This document shows positions 54,884 through 64,000 of a stretch of DNA of 64,000 nucleotides, one piece after another. Under the pieces are notes generated by a model. It had not been told where the DNA came from, did not search any database, and saw only the letters and a list, made by a program, of their open reading frames with translations. Position 1 is the stretch's first letter. Each line of letters begins with the position of its first letter. Origin of the DNA: Fremontodendron californicum (lineage: Eukaryota > Streptophyta > Magnoliopsida > Malvales > Malvaceae); NCBI GenBank assembly GCA_030761205.1, contig JAULJL010000032.1, forward strand, positions 4,283,134 to 4,347,133. Reading direction: 5' to 3'. Made by a program: the position numbers and the translations under genes.

Positions 54884-56665
54884 TGATGCACCCAAAAGAG
54901 TGTATCTTATTTAACCTTGCATTAAAAAGATCAATTGTAAGTATAATGATTAGCAAGGGTCGAGTCCTCAGGGATTGGGTTTTAGTTTATAAGTTAATAG
55001 TTTAAAACTTACGTTCAAAGAAAACAATAAAAGAAAAGGGGTTTTTGAAGCCAGATTTAAACTAAAGTAAATAATAAGAATAAGATGCAAGGCGGTATAA
55101 CCAGCCAATAAAAATAAAACAAAGTTAATATACAAATTAGGCGGTATAACCAGCCAATAAAAATAAATATACTTTTAAAAATAAGCAAACTAGAAAAGTA
55201 AGAAAACAAGTAAGTAAGAAGAATCAAATATGAAAAATATGGTTAAGGTTTCATTCTCCACCACTAGACATCATTAAGAATCAATTTCAGATCTATCAAT
55301 ATCAACCAACTATCAAAGTTAACAACCGTAGATAACAACAAGCTCTGTTATCCCAATCTTTCCTTAGTTTGTCGTTAAATAGAACAAGCTCTCTATTTAA
55401 TCTCTAACCATTAAACAACCTAGAATAAGCTCTCTAAATTCAATTTAATGGCAGCTTTATGATGAGAAAGATAGGTTGATCTAAGCAACAAACACATAAG
55501 CTCGGATTGTTCAACTTAGGTTATGTTCCACTTTGCAATTATTGAAAACTTGACCATAATCATTAATCACAAATTGCCACTTATGAATAGGAAATCAAGA
55601 CAATTACACGGATCAAGACTCCTAGACTAGCAATAGATACTTATCAAGATCTATCTAGTTGTACACCTAAATAAATCAAGACAACATCATGAACAATTCT
55701 TCTAGAAGAACATAAGCAACTTTGATAGAAAATTAATGATAGATAGAATCTGAAAATCAATCACAAAATATGTCTAGGGCTTTGAAATCACCCTTAACCA
55801 AATAGAAGTTTAGCCTAGCATAGGCACTGTAAACATAAACATAAAATTAAAGAGAATCTAAGAAGGAAATAAAAGAAAGAAAGAAGAAGAAGAAAATAAA
55901 GAAAAAGAAAACTAGAGAAAAGAAAGATGAAGAAAACTTAGAGAATTTTATTACAATGGCTAATATCCTACCAATGTACAATATGATCCTCTACAATCAT
56001 CCAAGGCCCTCTATTTATACACATTTTGGAGGGCTAAATGACAAGAGGCAAGCTTTACAAATTTCAAAGGTAGGTATAATAGGTGGGTGCATTTTTCTAA
56101 CAATTTTCGTCATATTGTATGACAATTTTGATCAGCCAACTTGATGGTCGATTTTGTCAATTTTGGAGGCCTGATATGATCACATGGTCTTCTAGAAAAA
56201 TGTTCCCCTATCAGTTACTGATCCATAGCCGTTGGAAGCAGCTCATTTGCTGATGTGGATAAAACGATATGGGCAAAATACGAAAACAGGTCAGCACAGC
56301 CGTCATTGCACATCAGCCAACTTGATGGTCGATTTCGCTAGGGAAAACGACTCCGTTTCAAGAAGTGTAAAACATGAAAAAGATATATATGCCTCTTAAC
56401 TTTGCACGGTTAAAATTTCAGCCTTGTTGCTTCAGTGAAACTCGAGATATAGCTGATATGGCAAAAGGTGTCGGAACTGGAACTGAACTGGATTTGCCCT
56501 TAATTCTAGTAATCTGAAATCACTCAAAGAAACTTGTGAAAAACACCAAATTAAATAAAAATATAAAAGATCATAAACACAATTAGACTAAACAATAATA
56601 ACTCGTATTTGACACAAAACAATAATAAAACATAACTAAAAACTATATAATTATACGAGTTATCA
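54884..56665 (-). repeat. 5' LTR of element 6
   Basis: 1782 bp; two minisatellite units near 55088-55165; reverse TATA box at 56012-56019; followed by AAAAG. Confidence 0.95.
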
Positions 56666-56670
56666 AAAAG

Positions 56671-58325
56671 TAAAGGGGATTTTGAAATCAGATTTAAACT
56701 AAAGTTAACAATAAGAATGAGAAAACAAGTAATTAAGAAGAATCAAATATGAAAAATATGGTTAAGGTTTCATTCTCCACCACTAGACATCATTAGGAAT
56801 CAATTTCATATCTATCAACATTAATTAGCTATCAAAGTTAACAACCGTAGATAACAACAAGCTCTGTTACCCCAATCTTTCCTTAGTTCGTCGTTAAATA
56901 GAACAAGCTCTCTATTTAATCTCTAACCATCAAACAACCTAGAATAAGCTCTCTAAATTCAATTTAATGACAGCTTTATGATAAGAAAGATATGTTGATC
57001 TAAGCAACAAACACATAAGCTCGGATTGTTCAACTTAGGTTATGTTCCACTTTGCAATTATTGAAAACTTGACCATAATCATTAATCACAAATTGCTACT
57101 TATGAATAGGAAATCAAGACAATTACACGGATCAAGACTCCTAAACTAGCATTAGACAATTATCAAGATTTATCTAGTTGGCCACCTAAACAAATCAAAA
57201 CATCACCATGAACAATTTTTATGGAAGAACATAACCAACTTTGATAGAAAACAATGATAGATAGATTCTGAAAATTAATTACATAACATGTCTAGGGCTT
57301 TGAAATCACCCTTAACCAAATAAAAGTTTAGCCTAGCATAGGCATTGTAAACATAAACATAAAATTAAAGAGAATCTAAGAAGAAAATAAAAGAAAGAAA
57401 GAAGAAGAAGAATATTAATTATCCAGCCTCTTGCTCTCTCAAAAACAAAGAAACAAAGAAGAAATCAGAATTTGATGCTTGGGGAAGTGTCAATTTCGTA
57501 TGCCCCCTTGGTCTCTATTTATAGGCAATAGCTAGGGCATCAAACAAGTGAATTTCAGCTCTCTCCCTTCAATAAATGCTGACTTGTGGCTAAAGTTAAG
57601 GAAAAGTGGCTGACTTTTGTGTTTTAAGGAAAGATATAAGCCTTGGCAGCCATGTTTGAATAAAGTAGGAAAGTTTTAGTCAAAGCACTCTTTAATGAAG
57701 AGAGATTATATTCTTGCAGCCAAAGTAAGTGTAAGGAAGGAAAGTCTTGGCTGATTTAATTCTCCTACTTTGACTAGGATTAGCTTTAAGGAAAGATACT
57801 TGCAATTAATGCAAGCTGACAGCCACTAATCCTTCTTTGGCAAGGATAAACTTAAATGTAAACTATGGTATTAAGAAAAAGTTGTCATTTACGGCTAGGG
57901 TTTTTTTTTCTGCCACTAGGGTTTTTAGGGAGATATTCCAATGCCGTTTTCGATGACCATTTCTTATCCGATTTAGGTCCATGACCAGCCGCTGGAAAGG
58001 TAATCAAGTGATCTTCAAAAGTGAAGAAGAAAGTTTCTTCGAATAAAGAGTCTAACATCATTTTTTCTTAGCAACAAGATCCGGAGGTCAAATCTGTCTT
58101 CTTGCTTTGCACCAAGAATTTGATCTTTTTGACTCCCAACTCTTTTTCCATCTTGTGATTGTGATTTTGTAAGCTCTTTAACATCCTAATTGACATGTTT
58201 TGACTTCATCTCCTCCAAAATACCTACAAAGCATAAAAACCTAGTAAAATGTCAAGGAAGTAAGAATCAAAGCACAAAGTATAAAGAAATTAAATAGGGA
58301 AATGTATGAAATTAAGCACTCATCA
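56671..58325 (-). repeat. Last piece of solo LTR B, including its distinct U3
   Basis: Shares R/U5 sequence with the main family up to about 57430, then switches to an unrelated U3 beginning near the reverse TATA box at 57516-57523. Ends CACTCATCA before AAGTG. Confidence 0.85.
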
Positions 58326-58330
58326 AAGTG

Positions 58331-59158
58331 TAAATTTCGTTTGCCCCCTTCATCTCTATTTATAGGCAATGGCTAAGGCATCAAACAAGTGAATTTCAGC
58401 TGTCTCCCTTCAATAAATGCTGACTTGTGGCTAAAGTTAAGGAAATGTGGCTGACTTTTGTGTTTTAAGGAAAGAAGGAATACTTGGCAGCCAAGGTTTT
58501 AATAAAGTTGGAAAGTCTTAGTCAAAGCACTTTTAATGAGGAGAGATCACAAACTTGCAGCCAAAGTAAGTGTAAGGAAGGAAAGTCTTGGCTGATATAA
58601 TTCTCCTACTTTGACTAGGATTAGCTTTAAGGAAAGATTCTTTCAATTAATGCAAGTTGATAGCTACTAATCCTTCTTTGACAAGGATAACATAAATGTC
58701 AGCTAGGGTATTAAGAAAAAAAAAATGTGATTTGTGGCTAGGGTTTTTTCTGCCACTAGGGTTGTTTAGGGAGATATTCTAATGCCAATTTGGATGACCA
58801 TTTCTTATCCGATTTAGGCCCATGACTAACCATTGGAAAGGTAATCAAGTGATCTTCAAAAGTCAAGAAGGAAGTTTCTTCGAATAAAGAATTTAACATG
58901 TTTTCTTAGCAATAGGAGGTCAAATCTGTTTTCTTGCTTTGCACCAAGAATTTGATCTTTTTGACTCCCAAGTCTTTTTTCATCTTGTGATTGTGATGTT
59001 TTAAGCTCGTTAACATCCTAATTGACATGTTTTGACTTCATCTCTTCCAAAATAACTACAAAGCATAAAAACCTAGTAAAATGTCAAGGAATTTAAGAAT
59101 TAAAACACAAAGTATAAGGAAATTCAATAGGAAAATGCTTGAAATTAAGCACTTATCA
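58331..59158 (-). repeat. LTR C, second part (U3)
   Basis: Diverged copy of the LTR B U3 (57485-58325), so the two read as a tandem repeat; this is because B inserted into C. Reverse TATA box at 58357-58364. Ends CACTTATCA. Confidence 0.83.
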
Positions 59159-60051
59159 TCTGATTTTCTTCTTTCTTTCTTTAGTTTCTTCTTAATTTCT
59201 TTTTAATTCTATGTTTATGTTAACAATGCCAATGCAAGGCTAAACTTTTCTTTGGTTAAGGGTGATTTTAAAGCCCTAAACATGTTATGTAATTAATTTT
59301 CAAATTCTATCATACATTAGTTTTCTATCAATGTTGTTTATATACTTCTACAAGAATTTTTTATGATTTTTTTCTTGATTTGTTTAGGATGCATACTAGA
59401 TATATCTTGATAATTATCTAATGCTAGTTTAAGAAACTTGATATGTAGCTTGTCTTGATTTCTTATTCAATAGTAGCAATTTGTAATTCATGATTATGTT
59501 TGGGTTTTCAGGAATTATGAAGTGGAACATAACCTAAGTTGAATAAATCCATATTTATGTGTTTATCGCTTCGATCAACATATCTTTCTCATCTTAAGGT
59601 TGCTATCACTTTGAATCTATAGATGTTTATCTTAGGTTATTTGATAGTTAGAGATTAAGTAGTGGAGTTTGTCCTATTTAACTACAAACTAAGGAAGGAT
59701 TGGGGTAACACGGGATGTTGTTATCTACGGTTGTTAGCTTTGATAGATAATTGATATTGATAGGTATGAATTAGATTCTTGATGATGTTTAGTGGTGGAG
59801 AATGAACCTTTAGCCATATTTCTCATATCTGATTACTTCTTACTTGCTTTCTTATTTTTATTGTTTACCTAAGTTTAAATTGATTTCAAAACCCCCTTTA
59901 ACTTTTGTTTTCTTTGAATTTAAGTTCTAAACTAGTGATTTATAAACTAAAACCCAATCCCTGTGGAATCGACCCTTGCTAATCACTATACTCTATAATT
60001 GATTCATTTCAAGTGCAAGGTTAAATAAGATACAGTCTTTTGGGTGCATCA
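59159..60051 (+). repeat. LTR D fragment (old, forward)
   Basis: R/U5 part of a related LTR, more diverged than any other, ending TTTTGGGTGCATCA. No tRNA-Asp site follows, so it is a 3' or solo LTR end. Its U3 is missing. Confidence 0.8.
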
Positions 60052-60590
60052 AGAACCATCATGCACAAGTGTCACCAATGGGATTGTGACATGTTTTATC
60101 ATTCATTATGTGGTTGCCACATGTGACCAAAACATCATGTTGTTTCTGGTTGAGAGGTTATATCCATATAGCCGAAGGGAATGGTTCTGCTGACCGAACC
60201 ATTGTGTCTAAATGAAGGATGCTGTCCTTGAAAGGGTTGTACAATCTGGTAAGAGAATTGAGAGGCAAATTGCTAAGTACAATTGCTAGTGAGTGAGGGG
60301 TTATTGATTGCTTAGATTATCAAGAAGCAAGGCATTGAAAGCATTCTGGTTTGGACGAGCAAGTTAGGTTGTGGAAAGGTTTCTTGTAGTTTCCTTAACA
60401 GGATGATTACAAGAGTGCCCTAGGCATTCGGTTGAGTTCATTACTCATATCCACAACAAGTGAGCATTGCATAAGAAGACAAGTGACCTGAACTCTTCCT
60501 CTATGTTCTCGGATTTCATAAATCAAAATCCAATAGTGGTATCAGAGCCTATATGTTGTTTGATATGCATGCTTTAAGGTTGGAAGAACA
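60052..60590 (+). other. Unique segment with a Copia-type primer-binding site
   Basis: Unrelated to the surrounding LTRs and with no gene. TGGTATCAGAGC at 60537-60548 is the usual Copia primer site (initiator tRNA-Met complement). The sequence before it may be the end of a Copia LTR; the rest of that element is absent. Confidence 0.55.
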
Positions 60591-61673
60591 TGATGCACCT
60601 AAAAGAGTGTATCTCATTTAACCTTGCACTAAATAGATCAGTTGTAAAGTATAGTACTTAGCAAGGGTCGACTCCTTAGGGATTGGGTTTTAGTTTATAA
60701 ATTATTAGTTTATAACTTTAGATTCTATGAAAACAAAATAAAAAGGGTTTTTTGAAATAGTTTAAAAGTAAATAAAACAAGAAAAGTAGAAAACCAGTAA
60801 ATACGAAACAAACAAATATGAGAAATATAGTTAAGGTTTCATTATCCACCACTAGACATCATTAAGAAGCAATTTCATATCTATCAACATCAATTAGCTA
60901 TCAAAGTTAACAATCGTAGATAACAACAAGCTCTGTTACCCCAATCTTTTCTTAGTTTGTCGTTAAATAGAACAAGCTCTCTATTTAATCTCTAACTATC
61001 AAACAACCTAGAGTAAGCTCTCTAAGTTCAATTTGATAGCAGCTTTATGATGAGAAAGATAGGTTGATCTAAGCAACAAACACATAAGCTCGGATTGTTC
61101 AACTTAGGTTATGTTTCACTTTGCAATTATTGAAAACTTGACCATAATCATTAATCACAAATTGCTAGTTATGAATAGAAAATCAAGACAATTACGGATC
61201 AAGACTCCTAAACTAGCATTAGAAAATTATCAAAACTTATCTAGTTGGCCACCTAAACAAATCAAAACATCATCATGAACAATTTTAATGGAAGAACATA
61301 AGCAACTTTGATAGAAAACAATGATAGATAGATTCTGAAAATTAATTACATAACATGTCTAAGGCTTTTAAATCACCCTTAACCAAATAAAAGTTCAGCC
61401 TAGCATAGGCATTGTAAACATAAACATAAAATTAAAGAGAATTTAAGAAGAAAATAAAAGAAAGAAAAAAGAATAATAATATTAATTATTTTGCCTCTTG
61501 CTCTCTCAAAAACTCTAAAACAAAGAAGAAATTAGAACTCTAATGCATGGAGATGTGTGATTTTCGTTTGCCCCCTTGTTCTCTATTTATAGGCAATAGC
61601 TAGGGCATCAAACAAGTGAATTTCAGCTCTCTCCCTTCAATAAATGCTGACTTCTGCTAAAGGTAAAGAAAGG
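60591..61673 (-). repeat. LTR E (old subfamily, reverse), interrupted by LTR F
   Basis: Starts TGATGCACCTAAAAG and contains the same R/U5 as the main family with the B/C-type U3 (reverse TATA box at 61584-61591). Cut at 61673 by LTR F; the remainder lies beyond the window. Confidence 0.82.
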
Positions 61674-62754
61674 TGATAAGCTCATAAAATATACATTTTA
61701 TGCCTTTCTACCTTTAGTTTTTGTTATTTTTTCGATCTTTATCTTGTTTACTTATAATATGTTTTTGAATTTTAGGTACAATAAGAAGAATGAAGTCAAA
61801 AGATGTCAATAATGATGGTAAAGAGCTTACAAAATCATAATCACAAGATGGAAGAAGACTTGGGAGTCAAAAATAACAATTTCTGGTTGAAAAGCAATCA
61901 TGCGTATTTGACCTCCGGAGCTTGTTGTAAGGAAAACATGATGTTAGATTCTTTATTTAAAAAAACTTCCTTCTTGACCTTTGAACTTGACTTGATTATC
62001 TTTCCAACGATATATTATGGGCCCAAATTGGATAAGTAATGGGCATTCAAAATGGCGCTAGAAGATCTCTCTAAAGAACCCTCCGGCCAGAAAAACCCTA
62101 ATCGCAAATCTGAAAAAAAGGCAAAAACGTGATTTTTGCACCTCCAGACTTACTTGTGCGGCAAGGACTTATTCTCAGGGTTTTGAAGCTCTATAAATAC
62201 CATCTTTTGAGCCACAAACTAGACATCTTTTGAGGAGACTCAAGGGATCATCATTCTTCTTCTTCTTCTTCTCCATTCTTTTATTTTCTTTTTAGTTTTA
62301 TGTATATATTATCTATGCCTATGCTAGGCTAAACTTTTATTTGGTTAAGGATGATTTCAAAGCCCTAGACATGTTATGTAATTAATTTTCAGAATCTATC
62401 TATCATTGTTTTCTATCAAAGTTGCTTATGTTCTTCTATTAAAATTTGTTCATGATAATGTTTTGATTTGTTTAGGTGGCCAAGTAGATAAATCTTGATA
62501 ATTGTCTAATGCTAGTTTAGGAGTCTTGATCCATGTAATTGTCTTGATTTCCTATTCATAAGTGGCAATTTGTGATTAATGATTATGGTCAAGTTTTCAA
62601 TAATTGCAAAGTGGAACATAACCTAAGTTGAACAATCCGAGCTTATGTGTTTGTTGCTTGATCAACCTATCTTTCTCATCATAAAGCTGCTATTAAATTG
62701 AACTTAGAGAGCTTATTTTAGGTTGTTTGATAGTTAGAGATTAAATAGAGTGCT
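61674..62754 (+). repeat. LTR F (forward), interrupted by LTR G
   Basis: Begins TGATAAGCTCATAAAATATA, with TATAAATA at 62192-62199 and family U5 sequence after it. Its U3 is distantly related to that of B/C/E and unlike that of elements 1-6. Cut at 62754. An open frame at 61803-62039 is LTR sequence and not called. Confidence 0.8.
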
Positions 62755-64000
62755 TGATGCACCCAAAAGAGTGTATCTTATTTAACCTTGCACTAAAAAG
62801 ATAAATTGTAAGTATAGTAGTTAGCAAGGGTCGAGTCCTCAGGGATTGGGTTTTAGTTTATAAGTTAATAGTTTAAAACTTAAATTCAAGAACAATAAAA
62901 GAAAAGGGGTTTTTGAAGCCAAATTTAAACTAAAGTAAATAATAAGAATAAGATGCAAGGCGGTATAACCAGCCAATAAAAATATATATACTAAATTAGA
63001 CGGTATAACCAGCCAATAAAAATATATATACTAAATTAGGCGGTATAACCAGCCAATAAAAATAAAACAAAGTTAATATACAAATTAGGCGGTATAACCA
63101 GCCAATAAAAATAAATATACTTTTAAAAATAAGCAAACTAAAAGTAAGAAAACAAGTAAGTAAGAAGAATCAAATATGAAAAATATGGTTAAGGTTTCAT
63201 TCTCCACCACTAGACATCATTAAGAATCAATTTCAGATCTATCAATAACAACCAACTATCAAAGTTAACAACCGTAGATAACAACAAGCTCTGTTACCCC
63301 AATCTTTCCTTAGTTTGTCGTTAAATAGAACAAGCTCTCTATTTAATCTCTAACCATTAAACAACCTAGAATAAGCTCTCTAAATTCAATTTAATGGTAG
63401 CTTTATGATGAGAAAGATAGGTTGATCTAAGCAACAAACACATAAGCTCGGATTGTTCAACTTAGGTTATGTTCCACTTTGCAATTATTGAAAACTTGAC
63501 CATAATCATTAATCACAAATTGCCACTTATGAATAGGAAATCAAGACAATTACACGGATCAAGACTCCTAAACTAGCAATAGATAATTATCAAGATCTAT
63601 CTAGTTGTACACCTAAACAAATCAAGACAACATCATGAACAATTCTTGTAGAAGAACATAAGCAACTTTGATAGAAAATTAATGATAGATAGAATCTGAA
63701 AATCAATTATAAAACATGTCTAGGGCTTTGAAATCACCCTTAACCAAATAGAAGTTTAGCCTAGAATAGGCATTGTAAACATAAAATTAAATAGAATCTA
63801 AGAAGAAAATAAAAGAAAGAAAGAAGAAGAAGAAGGATATTAATTATCCAACCTCTTGCTCTTTCTAAAGAAAAAGAAAACTAGAGAAAAGAAAGAAGAA
63901 GAAAATTTAGAGAATTTTATTACAATGGCTAATATCCTACCTATCTACAATATGATCCCTTACAATCATCCAAGGCCCTCTATTTATACACATTTTGGAG
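62755..64000 (-). repeat. LTR G (main family, reverse), right end outside window
   Basis: Starts TGATGCACCC, closely matches the solo LTR at 16628-18465, with four minisatellite units near 62960-63110 and a reverse TATA box at 63981-63988. No primer site precedes it, so it is either a solo LTR or the 3' LTR of a minus-strand element. Confidence 0.88.

Larger units (their letters stand above)
48301..56665 (-). mobile_element. Element 6: non-autonomous Athila-type element inserted in solo LTR B
   Basis: 8.37 kb, TSD AAAAG (48296-48300 and 56666-56670). ORF1 and LOG are open; ORF2 is truncated by a ~270-bp deletion. Its LTRs differ in length (1733 and 1782 bp), at least partly because the 3' LTR has one minisatellite unit where the 5' LTR has two. 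Confidence 0.96.
26026..58325 (-). mobile_element. Solo LTR B (older subfamily), split by elements 4 and 6
   Basis: Begins TGATGCACCC at 26026 and ends CACTCATCA at 58325, flanked by AAGTG (26021-26025 and 58326-58330). Its own sequence is in three pieces: 26026-26062, 48189-48300 and 56671-58325, together about 1.8 kb, one LTR length. Elements 4 (CTTGC) and 6 (AAAAG) inserted into it. Its U3 differs from that of elements 1-6; reverse TATA box at 57516-57523. Confidence 0.9.

Noticed and set aside
57485..59158. Tandem duplication of an 830-bp segment
   Set aside because: Explained better by solo LTR B inserted into LTR C at the same relative position, shown by the AAGTG duplication at 26021 and 58326.
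61803..62039. 78-residue frame MSIMMVKSL... in LTR F
   Set aside because: It is U3 sequence shared with LTRs B and C in diverged, non-open form; no gene signal.

Overview
This window looks like gene-poor plant heterochromatin, most likely from a dicot. It is AT-rich and consists almost entirely of nested LTR retrotransposons of the Ty3/gypsy Athila type. The primer-binding sites match the 3' end of plant tRNA-Asp (TGGCGCCGTTGCCGGGGA), insertions make 5-bp target duplications, and one element keeps an intact gag-pol ORF of 1777 residues in the order protease, RT, RNase H, integrase. I see no ordinary host gene, rRNA or tRNA gene. The species cannot be named from the sequence.

Layout. Element 1 (-, about 1-6103) runs off the left edge. 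Next comes a piece of an old RNase H pseudogene (6104-6185) that resumes at 25442. Between the two lies element 3 (+, 6186-25441, TSD GCAAC). Its 5' LTR holds element 2 (+, 7488-16050, TSD TGGGG) and its leader holds a reversed solo LTR (16628-18465, TSD ATTGC). From 25650 to 59158 there is an older LTR (C), which holds solo LTR B (26026-58325, TSD AAGTG). LTR B holds element 4 (+, 26063-48183, TSD CTTGC) and element 6 (-, 48301-56665, TSD AAAAG). Element 4 in turn holds element 5 (-, 31719-45338, TSD GTAAC), the autonomous copy. The right end (59159-64000) is a pile of diverged LTR fragments D, E, F and G, with a probable Copia remnant.

The unusual content is the cargo. All six elements carry the same two extra genes on the sense strand between the gag/pol region and the 3' LTR, where Athila relatives usually have an env-like ORF. 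ORF2 (178 aa) has a basic cluster beside a four-cysteine finger and resembles the cysteine-rich nucleic-acid-binding proteins of carlaviruses. ORF3 (215 aa) is an intron-free LONELY GUY (LOG) homologue, the family that releases active cytokinin from its nucleotide. Both are preceded by a TATA-like box and a polypyrimidine-AG that reads as a 3' splice site.

Five elements (1, 2, 3, 4, 6) are non-autonomous: gag-pol is replaced by ORF1 (312 aa), a diverged derivative of the C-terminal half of Gag without capsid core or zinc knuckle. Element 5 has gag-pol plus both cargo genes, so it (or a close relative) could supply enzymes in trans. ORF2 is intact in elements 1, 3 and 5. LOG is full length in elements 2, 3 and 6. 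Element 3 is the only copy with all three accessory ORFs open. The proposed biology, a retroelement lineage carrying a virus-like nucleic-acid-binding protein and a cytokinin-activating enzyme, is inference from sequence and needs the tests listed in the findings.
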